This document shows, piece by piece, positions 42,831-50,250 of a stretch of DNA of 64,000 nt. Each line of letters opens with the position of its first letter. Within the stretch, counting starts at the first letter, position 1. Origin of the DNA: Algoriphagus sediminis (GTDB lineage Bacteria > Bacteroidota > Bacteroidia > Cytophagales > Cyclobacteriaceae); contig NZ_JAUEPH010000005.1 in NCBI RefSeq assembly GCF_030403435.1, positions 124,001 through 188,000 on the forward strand. Direction: 5' to 3'. The position numbers were made by a program, and so were the translations under genes. The notes beneath the pieces are model-generated. The model ran no database searches. It was not told where the DNA came from and saw only the letters and a program-made list of their open reading frames with translations.

Positions 42831-45509
42831 ATGAGAATAAAAAATTTTTACCTCTTCGCTTTAATTTTTCTTTTTGCAGCCTCATCCTCTTTCGGACAGA
42901 CCCTTCCAGAAAAAATCCAATCTTTTTTTGATAAATACCAGGCTGAATTTCCAGTAGAGAAAGTTTACCTCCATCTGGATAAAGATACTTATACCTTGGG
43001 CGAAGATGTGTGGTTCAGCGCCTATGTGACGGCTGGAAGTAGTCAGATCCCAACACCGCTTTCGAAGCCTCTTTATGTAGATCTTTTTGATGGTAATGGA
43101 CTTTTGCTGAAAAGCAGTTTAGTGCGGCTTGAGCAGGGACGAGGAGCAGGAAATTTCACCTTACCTCTTTTTGGGAATGCCGGAGAATATCAAATCAAAG
43201 CCTATACTTCTTGGATGAAAAATTTTGGTAAGGAGTATTTCTTTTCCAGAGGTCTATCTGTGGTAGACGGTGCCGGGGGCTCTTTTCTCCCTCAGGTGGA
43301 TTTTAAAGAAATATCAGTGATAGGGAAACAGGTAAGCTATTCTGTTGAAGTGATCGCTGTGGATAAAGAAGGGAATCCTTTGTCTGATCAGGAGCTTGAA
43401 TTAAAAGCTGTTGCGGAGGATAATGAACTGCATACACAACCGGTACTTTTAAATGATCAGGGTCAGGCTACTTTGACATTTAGAATTCCGGGTGAAGCTT
43501 ATCCATCACAATATTTAGAGCTTACCTACCTAGAAGGGGGTACATATCCAGTCACTCAGCGAGTGGCATTACCTTATAGTTTGACCTTTGCAGACATTCA
43601 GTTTTTACCTGAGAGTGGCCATTGGTTAGTAGGTAAAAAATCTCAGATGGCATTTCGCGCTGTGTATCCAGATGGTAATCCAGCCATCATTGAAGGTCAA
43701 ATAGTCGATCAAGCAGACGTGAAGTTCAGGGCTAATTTCGCTGGTTTGGGTAAGTTTGAAATGACTCCGGAAAGTAAAAACTATGTGGCTGAGGTGAAGG
43801 AAATTAATACTGGTGAAACCGTGACCGTATCGCTTCCTCAACCAGATGATTCTGGATTGACCATGCAAGTGGTGAATAACCCGAGTGCCAGTTATTTAAC
43901 CGCCTTTGTACAGGGTATCGGTGATTTTAATGATCTTTTACTGGTAAGTCAAACCAGAGGGATCGTAAATTATATGATTCAGGGTCAGTTAAACAATGGA
44001 ATTTGGGGGGTACGAATTCCTAAGGAAAACCTGATCACTGGGATTAACCAAATCACTATTCTGACCGGTGAGGGGACACCCTTGTTGGAAAGACTGGTGT
44101 TTTTTATGGGTGATGATCAGTTAGATTTGGACCTGGCAGTAAATGGAGATTTGGGCAAGAGAAGTAAAATCGAACTTACGCTAAACAGTAAAACAAATGA
44201 GATAGCTGCCCCTGGAACTTTTTCGCTCTCAGTTTTGGATGCCGGACAGGTGGAACTTGATGAACTTTCGGAGAATATTTTCTCATCTCTACTATTAAGT
44301 TCCGATCTCAGGGGAGGTCTTTACTCTCCTGGAGCGTATTTCAATGACAATAACGAAGCAGATCTAGAGGCAATCGACTTGGTGATGCTGACTCATGGCT
44401 GGACTCGTTTTTCCTGGGATGAGATTTTGAAGATGGAGTATCCGAAGATTGAGAACTTCATTGAAAGAGGAATCAATATTGAGGGTCAGGTCACGGATTC
44501 GGAGGATACTCGCCGCGGCCTTTCAGGTGGTACAGTAAACGCGATCATTGGTGGAGGCATAGAAATTCTGAGCACGGAATATGGACCTAATGGACGTTTC
44601 ATGCTTCGCGACATGGATTATTTGGATTCGGCCACTGTGAATATAACCGTTGAGGATAATCGATTAAAGAACTTTGTGGATGTAGAGGTAATTCAGCCCA
44701 ACCCTACTTTTACTGAAATCCAAGGCTTATACCCTGGCAAAATCGTGTGGCCTGAAGCTTTGACCGCAACGGTCCAGGAAAGAAATCTTCAAACTCAGAT
44801 GACACAACAATCGGAGGATTTTGTGGACTTGGAAGGTGTTACGGTGGAGGGTCAGACTGTTGAGGAAGAAGATATTCAGATGAGAAAACTGTACGGGGAT
44901 GGTGATGCTGTGGTGAAGCCGGCTGACATTCCTTCCTCTGTTACCTATCAAAATATTTTCCAGTTAATCCAAGGGAGAGTTTCTGGTGTTCAGGTTTTTG
45001 TTTCGGGTATTGATGTTAGTGTAAATATTCGTGGGCCAGGGTCAATTAATGCAGGTACTGATCCATTATTTTTGCTTGATAATATTCCAGTCGACGCTCA
45101 GACTTTATTGAATGTGAGTGTTCGTGATGTGGAAAGTGTGGATGTTTTTAAAGACCCTGCAAGGGCGGCAATATTCGGAGCTCAGGGAGCAAATGGAGTG
45201 ATAGCCGTTTACACCAAACAGGGATACGGACTTGCAAGTAGTGTGGGAGGAACTCTGGTCACCAAATACGGAGGGTATTCCACTGCCAAAGAATTTTATC
45301 AGCCCATGTACGACGAAGATCCTGTCCGAAAAGCGTTGGACGATAAGCGAGCAACGGTTTACTGGAATCCAACCGTAGAAACCGACTCTAGCGGTGTCGC
45401 TTCTTTAGAATATTACAATACTGATGTCGCTTCCAAACAAATTCTGGTCTTGGAAGGAATGGATGGAGAGGGTAGGCTTGGTAGAATAATTAAGGTAATC
45501 GGAAATTGA
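42831..45509 (+). CDS. Macroglobulin-like protein with barrel-less TonB-plug domain
   Basis: An 892-residue secreted protein with a signal (FLFAASSSFGQ). The N-terminal part has macroglobulin MG2-type domains (VYLHLDKDTYTLGEDVWFSAYV; LQIKAYTSWMKNF). A TonB-plug domain lies at about 700-800 (QLIQGRVSGVQV, VNIRGPGSIN, DPLFLLDNIPVD, SVDVFKDPARAAIFGAQGANG). No outer-membrane barrel follows. A short C-terminal domain (YWNPTVETDSSGVASLEYYNTDV) ends it. The plan matches Bacteroidota proteins named plug-domain-containing. Function unknown. Confidence 0.82.
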   Translation: MRIKNFYLFALIFLFAASSSFGQTLPEKIQSFFDKYQAEFPVEKVYLHLDKDTYTLGEDVWFSAYVTAGSSQIPTPLSKPLYVDLFDGNGLLLKSSLVRLEQGRGAGNFTLPLFGNAGEYQIKAYTSWMKNFGKEYFFSRGLSVVDGAGGSFLPQVDFKEISVIGKQVSYSVEVIAVDKEGNPLSDQELELKAVAEDNELHTQPVLLNDQGQATLTFRIPGEAYPSQYLELTYLEGGTYPVTQRVALPYSLTFADIQFLPESGHWLVGKKSQMAFRAVYPDGNPAIIEGQIVDQADVKFRANFAGLGKFEMTPESKNYVAEVKEINTGETVTVSLPQPDDSGLTMQVVNNPSASYLTAFVQGIGDFNDLLLVSQTRGIVNYMIQGQLNNGIWGVRIPKENLITGINQITILTGEGTPLLERLVFFMGDDQLDLDLAVNGDLGKRSKIELTLNSKTNEIAAPGTFSLSVLDAGQVELDELSENIFSSLLLSSDLRGGLYSPGAYFNDNNEADLEAIDLVMLTHGWTRFSWDEILKMEYPKIENFIERGINIEGQVTDSEDTRRGLSGGTVNAIIGGGIEILSTEYGPNGRFMLRDMDYLDSATVNITVEDNRLKNFVDVEVIQPNPTFTEIQGLYPGKIVWPEALTATVQERNLQTQMTQQSEDFVDLEGVTVEGQTVEEEDIQMRKLYGDGDAVVKPADIPSSVTYQNIFQLIQGRVSGVQVFVSGIDVSVNIRGPGSINAGTDPLFLLDNIPVDAQTLLNVSVRDVESVDVFKDPARAAIFGAQGANGVIAVYTKQGYGLASSVGGTLVTKYGGYSTAKEFYQPMYDEDPVRKALDDKRATVYWNPTVETDSSGVASLEYYNTDVASKQILVLEGMDGEGRLGRIIKVIGN

Positions 45510-45561
45510 TTTGTTTTGCTGAGAAAAGGGGTTTAATTTTTCTAAAAACTTTCCAAGAGCC

Positions 45562-46038
45562 ATGAAGAAACTCCTTTTCTCAGCCTTCTTTTTTCTTTTA
45601 GTATTCTCAAGTTTACAGGCCCAATCTTTAGAACAAGGTAACTCAAGAGTTCATGTTTTCGGCACCTATGGGCTTCGATGGAATGAGCCAGGAATAGGGG
45701 GAGGTTTTGAGTATTTTTTTGCGGATAATTTTGCCATTATGCCAAGCTACACTTACATATTCCCGGCTGTTGGAAAAGAAAGTAATTTTAGTGCTGACTT
45801 GAGGTACTATGTTTCCGAAGGACCCTCACAAGTTTATTTTATGGCTGGCTATAGCCAAACCTGGGAAGATACCCAACCAGATGGAGCCGGGGTAAGAAGG
45901 AGTTTAAAAGGAGCTAATGTGGGTGTGGGAGCTTATATCCGGCTAGCTGAATGGATAGGCTTAAGCACTGAATTCAGATACCAAAGTCAGGGATTACAAG
46001 AGGTGGGTTTTAGAGCAGGTTTCGCCTTTCCTCTCTAG
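45562..46038 (+). CDS. Small outer-membrane beta-barrel protein
   Basis: A 158-residue protein with a signal (MKKLLFSAFFFLLVFSSLQAQ). The mature part alternates beta strands (RVHVFGTYGLRWNEPG, GGGFEYFFADNFAIM, VGVGAYIRLAEWIGL) and ends in FAFPL. It may form an 8-strand barrel. It follows the plug protein by 52 bases and may be cotranscribed. Function unknown. Confidence 0.7.
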   Translation: MKKLLFSAFFFLLVFSSLQAQSLEQGNSRVHVFGTYGLRWNEPGIGGGFEYFFADNFAIMPSYTYIFPAVGKESNFSADLRYYVSEGPSQVYFMAGYSQTWEDTQPDGAGVRRSLKGANVGVGAYIRLAEWIGLSTEFRYQSQGLQEVGFRAGFAFPL

Positions 46039-46047
46039 AAATTGGCT

Positions 46048-46983
46048 TTACTTTTTTGAAAACTCGAATAGCTTTCTTTTCTCATCCTTATTTAGAGACT
46101 CGTATCCTCGATCCGCGATTTTATCCAGAATTCTATCGATTTCTTCCTGACTAGCTTCTTCGGGGTTAGTCTGCTTTGATTCAGGTTTCACATTTTTAGA
46201 TGCTTTCTTAGGGCTTGTTCCAGAGCTTTTGGCTCTTCTATAAGTCACTTTCACCCCTCGTTTTTTTCCAGAGAAAAGATCTTCAAAAAAGAGTCCTACT
46301 TTTTGAACTGGTATTCCTAAATCAACTCCTTTGCGTAGCTGAGTCACATAGATGAAGCCCATAAGTGCTCCACCAAGGTGAGCTAATTCACCGCCAGCAT
46401 TTGCTCCAGCGGTATTTGCAAATGAAACGATCACATAGAAAATGGCGATGTATTTAATTTTAACGGGACCGATCAGAATAAGAAAAAAAGTGGTGTTTGG
46501 GCTGAGGGTAGCTGCACCCACAACTATCGCAAAAACCCCTGCACTAGCTCCTAACATCAGAGAATTATCTACTGCATCCCTGAAGTATGGCGCAATGTTA
46601 TAGATAAGAACATAAAAGGCAGCACCCGCCAAACCACCTAAAATATAAAGGTTAGTGAGTTTTCTGCTTCCGAGAAATTGATGGACCAGCTGACCAAACC
46701 AAAATAGGAAGAGCATATTAAAAAGGATGTGAAAAAATCCCTCATGCATAAACATGTAAGTCAAGGCACTCCAGGGCTGGAGTATAAATTTCCCCACAGA
46801 GGCAGGCATCATGAAAAAGGATATTCCTTCTGAATAGATATTTCCCAGACCTCCAATAGTCAGAAAAACCCTTAAAACCATCAGGAACAGAAATACTAGC
46901 AAGTTGATTGCGATCAACTTGTAGAGACTGTTGTCCGAATGCTTGAAGGCATTTTTTAAATTATCCCAAAAATTACCGTACAT
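46048..46983 (-). CDS. Rhomboid-family intramembrane serine protease
   Basis: A 311-residue inner-membrane protease with about six hydrophobic segments. FFHILFNMLFLFWFG has the HxxxN motif, LGASAGVFAIVVG the catalytic Ser (GxSxG), and LAHLGGALMGF the catalytic His. The C-terminal 90 residues are a soluble Lys-rich tail (KASKNVKPESKQTNPEEASQEEID...SLNKDEKRKLFEF, trimmed to its ends). It lies 1 base after its paralog. Confidence 0.9.
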   Translation of the reverse strand: MYGNFWDNLKNAFKHSDNSLYKLIAINLLVFLFLMVLRVFLTIGGLGNIYSEGISFFMMPASVGKFILQPWSALTYMFMHEGFFHILFNMLFLFWFGQLVHQFLGSRKLTNLYILGGLAGAAFYVLIYNIAPYFRDAVDNSLMLGASAGVFAIVVGAATLSPNTTFFLILIGPVKIKYIAIFYVIVSFANTAGANAGGELAHLGGALMGFIYVTQLRKGVDLGIPVQKVGLFFEDLFSGKKRGVKVTYRRAKSSGTSPKKASKNVKPESKQTNPEEASQEEIDRILDKIADRGYESLNKDEKRKLFEFSKK

Positions 46984-46984
46984 G

Positions 46985-47776
46985 CTAATAGAAACTGTTA
47001 CGTTGTTTTTTCCATCTGTATACTAATATAGCCCCAATTACCAACCCGCTTAAATGGGCGAAATGCGCAACATTATCCATGGGGTTATTTACAAATACGT
47101 TGTAAATGGTGTAAAGACTATAAAAAAGAACCAAATACTTTGCCTTCACCGGCATAGGTGGAAACAGCAGGAAAAGCTGAGTGTTTGGAAAAAGCATAGC
47201 AAATGCTATTAAAACTCCAAATAAAGCCCCTGAAGCTCCCACCATAGGGATATTACTTTGGATATTAAGGATGGCATTCAAAGTTTGATTTGCCCGGTCG
47301 ATGTACACTTGATCACTTGGGTTTCGACTGTAGTCATCCACAAAATTGAAAATGGCTGGATCAAAATAACCTCGGTTATCAAGCACAAGGCGATTAAATA
47401 CTTCAGGATCTGGATTGGCCTGGAAGGCCTCAATTTTGTTTTCAAGAGAATTTACCCGGTATGAATTATATCCAGAATAAAGTATCCCTGAACCCACTCC
47501 ACAAACCATCCAAAGGGTGAGTAATTTTTTTGGTCCGAGGAACTGCTCTAGCAATGGACCGAAAATCAAAAGCCCAAACATGTTTCCAAACAAGTGCCAG
47601 AAATCTGCATGCATAAACATGTAGGTTAAGAACTGGAAAGGTTGAAAGTATGCGCTGTTGATGTAATAAAGTGCGAACCAATCATTCAGCCTTGGGAACA
47701 AAAAGGCACTGACCACAAAAAGTACAATGTTGATCAGAAGCAGGTTTTGAACGACCGGAGTTATATTTCTAAACAT
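46985..47776 (-). CDS. Rhomboid-family intramembrane serine protease, second copy
   Basis: A 263-residue protease. FWHLFGNMFGLLIFG has the HxxxN motif, VGASGALFGVLIAF the catalytic Ser, and AHFAHLSGLVIGA the catalytic His. Between segments 2 and 3 lies a longer loop (about 100-165) than in the neighbour. It lies 2 bases after mutL, in the same direction. Confidence 0.92.
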   Translation of the reverse strand: MFRNITPVVQNLLLINIVLFVVSAFLFPRLNDWFALYYINSAYFQPFQFLTYMFMHADFWHLFGNMFGLLIFGPLLEQFLGPKKLLTLWMVCGVGSGILYSGYNSYRVNSLENKIEAFQANPDPEVFNRLVLDNRGYFDPAIFNFVDDYSRNPSDQVYIDRANQTLNAILNIQSNIPMVGASGALFGVLIAFAMLFPNTQLFLLFPPMPVKAKYLVLFYSLYTIYNVFVNNPMDNVAHFAHLSGLVIGAILVYRWKKQRNSFY

Positions 47777-47778
47777 AG

Positions 47779-49611
47779 TTATTTACCAAAGAAAGAGTGA
47801 ATACTGGAAAGGTCCAGTTTGACAAAGGTTTTATTTCCTCCCCAGCCATAATTTGGGTTTTGGCAAGAAAACAATTGACCTACGATCAATTCCATTTCCT
47901 GTCCACTAAGTTTTTGCCCTCTCTTTAGGGATGCCTTTCTCGCTAAAGATCTGGCTAGATTTTCTCTGCTATCCAGAGAGAGCTCATTTTTAAAGTTTTT
48001 ATATTGTTCTACCAGTCCCTCAAAAAGCTCTTTTTCATTTTTCACCTGTATGTCGGCTGGGACTCCTTGAATCAGATAAGCACTCTTTCCGAATTCTTCA
48101 ATTTGGAATCCTAAACTTATCAATTCATCCTTAATATCACTGACCAACTGAAAATCATTGGAACTTAGTTCAATCACCGGTGGGAAAAGACATTGTTGGG
48201 AGGGTCCTTTAGCTGAGTGTAGCTGCTTCAGATATCGCTCATAAAGAATCCTTTCGTGGGCGGTTTGCTGGTCTATGATGATAAATCCAGAAGAAAATTG
48301 GGCTACTATGTAGTTCAATTCTACTTGAAAGGTCGCTCCTGTATTTTCACTGAGAGCCTCAGAACCAGGTTCGTTTTGTTCCATAGCCCTGCTAGGGAAG
48401 GTAAGTACTTCCAGGTCATCATCTTTTCTTGATTCGGACTTTCCTTCTTTTTGGCCCACATCGAATAGTTTTTCCCAGCCTGAGGGATTCGCTTTTTTGT
48501 ATTCAGGGGTATTAAAGCTTCTGTAGCTGTATTCTCGACTGACTTGTTCTCGTTTTTCTGTATCCTTATCCCATTTATCCTGAAAGTTTACATCAATAGA
48601 AAAATCGAGGGAAGGCACGACATGGTGAGCCCCTAGGGCTTGCTTTACTGAAGATCGAAGAACGGCATACACGGTACGCTCATCGTCAAACTTTATTTCG
48701 GTTTTGGTCGGATGTACATTGATGTCAATGTGCGAGGGATCTATCTCCAGAAATAGCACGTAAAAGGGGTGCTGATCGGGCTGAATGAGTCCTTCAAATG
48801 CAGTGTGGACCGCATGGTGAAGATAGCTGCTTCTGATGTATCGATTATTTACAAAGAAAAATTGTTCTCCACGAGTTTTCTTCGCGTTCTCAGGTTTACC
48901 AATATATCCTTTGACCTTTAGGTGAGGGGTGTTTTCCTCAGCAGGAATCAATTTATCCTGATAGTTTTTTCCAAAAATCCCAACGATCCGTTGACTTAGT
49001 TTTCCGGGGTTCAGGCGATAAATTTCCATGTCATTTTGCATCAAGGAAAAAGAAATTTCCGGATAAGATAAAGCTACTCTCTGAAACTCATCGACTAGAT
49101 GACGCATTTCCACCGGGTTAGATTTTAGGAAATTTCTGCGAGCTGGGACATTGAAAAATAGATTTTTCATGGCCACAGAAGTTCCATTTTTTGCTGCAAT
49201 TGGCTCCTGTTTTTTCAGCTCCGAGCCCTCTATCTGAATCAGTGTTCCGGTTTCCTCATCCTCTGATTTAGTTTTAAGTTCGACTTGAGAAACTGCAGCT
49301 ATGGAAGCCAATGCTTCTCCCCGGAATCCAAAAGTTTTGATTGAAAAGAGGTCATTACTCTGTTTGATCTTTGACGTGGCATGCCTCTCAAAGCTCATTC
49401 GGGCATCCACATTGGACATACCGCTACCATTGTCAATAACCTGAACCAGCTGCTTTCCGGCATCTTTGACTATTACTTGAATATCAGTCGCTCCTGCATC
49501 CACAGCATTCTCTAATAGCTCTTTTAGCGCGGAAGCAGGTCTTTGGACTACTTCACCCGCGGCGATCTGATTTGCTATGGCATCAGGTAAGAGTTGGATG
49601 ATATTGCTCAT
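47779..49611 (-). CDS. mutL: DNA mismatch repair protein MutL
   Basis: A 610-residue mismatch-repair ATPase. The N-terminal GHKL domain has ENAVDAGATDI, DNGSGMSNVDARMSFERHATSK (trimmed to DNGSGM...RHATSK) and GFRGEALASIAAVS. The C-terminal dimerisation domain carries IIDQQTAHERILYERYL in place of the usual DQHAxxERxxYE endonuclease motif: the His of DQHA is Gln here. The usual CPHGRP metal site is also not recognisable (NYGWGGNKTF). No MutH is known in this group, so the strand-nicking site deserves checking. Confidence 0.95.
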   Translation of the reverse strand: MSNIIQLLPDAIANQIAAGEVVQRPASALKELLENAVDAGATDIQVIVKDAGKQLVQVIDNGSGMSNVDARMSFERHATSKIKQSNDLFSIKTFGFRGEALASIAAVSQVELKTKSEDEETGTLIQIEGSELKKQEPIAAKNGTSVAMKNLFFNVPARRNFLKSNPVEMRHLVDEFQRVALSYPEISFSLMQNDMEIYRLNPGKLSQRIVGIFGKNYQDKLIPAEENTPHLKVKGYIGKPENAKKTRGEQFFFVNNRYIRSSYLHHAVHTAFEGLIQPDQHPFYVLFLEIDPSHIDINVHPTKTEIKFDDERTVYAVLRSSVKQALGAHHVVPSLDFSIDVNFQDKWDKDTEKREQVSREYSYRSFNTPEYKKANPSGWEKLFDVGQKEGKSESRKDDDLEVLTFPSRAMEQNEPGSEALSENTGATFQVELNYIVAQFSSGFIIIDQQTAHERILYERYLKQLHSAKGPSQQCLFPPVIELSSNDFQLVSDIKDELISLGFQIEEFGKSAYLIQGVPADIQVKNEKELFEGLVEQYKNFKNELSLDSRENLARSLARKASLKRGQKLSGQEMELIVGQLFSCQNPNYGWGGNKTFVKLDLSSIHSFFGK

Positions 49612-50009
49612 CTACCCTTTTTTGGTTTAAGCCGGAAGAATAAATAAATAGCGATGATCAGTAGAGCAGAGTAGGCTATAATTTCAAATACGATCGGGCC
49701 GAAGTAGATGTATCCGAAAAGCGATCCAACCAAAAACAAGATGATCATGGTTCTGATCATTGCGGTAGACGAAAAAGGATTCTTACTTCGTTCTTTTATT
49801 CCACCCCGGTAGTTGGCAAATGAGCCGCGAATGGAGCTTTCATAATTCTCGCCTTCTTCTCCCGACTTATCCAAAAGGCCCTGAGCCTCAAGGTCCTTTT
49901 TGATCTGGGAGGTTCTTTGCTCGATTTCTTCCTTCACGGGGTCATAATACCTTGGTTTGATATCAAACCTCATGGGTGAGTTCGTACGAAAGATGGATGG
50001 AAACTTCAT
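49608..50009 (-). CDS. Small membrane protein upstream of mutL
   Basis: A 133-residue protein. The N-terminal 85 residues are soluble and charged (DPVKEEIEQRTSQIKKDLEAQ), followed by two hydrophobic segments (IRTMIILFLVGSLFGYIYF and IIAYSALLIIAIYLFF) and a positive tail (RLKPKKGR). It overlaps the mutL start by four bases (ATGA), so the operon of four genes begins here. Function unknown. Confidence 0.75.
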   Translation of the reverse strand: MKFPSIFRTNSPMRFDIKPRYYDPVKEEIEQRTSQIKKDLEAQGLLDKSGEEGENYESSIRGSFANYRGGIKERSKNPFSSTAMIRTMIILFLVGSLFGYIYFGPIVFEIIAYSALLIIAIYLFFRLKPKKGR

Positions 50010-50250
50010 AAAATTACTTATTCTTTTGGGTCAATTTTGGCTGACGGAAAGAACCACAAAGAATTCACATGCCTTAGAACCAGACATCATAAATATACTC
50101 TATTTAACCCCTTTTCTTCTCCAATGTTGCCTTAACTTTTTTAACTTGTTTCAAATACAGAAAACAGTTATGAACAAGCTGTTTGGAGGCTCCGCGGAGA
50201 ATGAAGGGTAAATTTATTTTAAATTAAACGGATATAAAACTTTTGCTTAA

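Noticed and set aside
49957-50211. Open frame of 84 codons in the spacer between the mutL operon and the GH3 gene
   Set aside because: It overlaps the antisense of the small membrane protein gene, has an unlikely composition, and no homology is recognisable.
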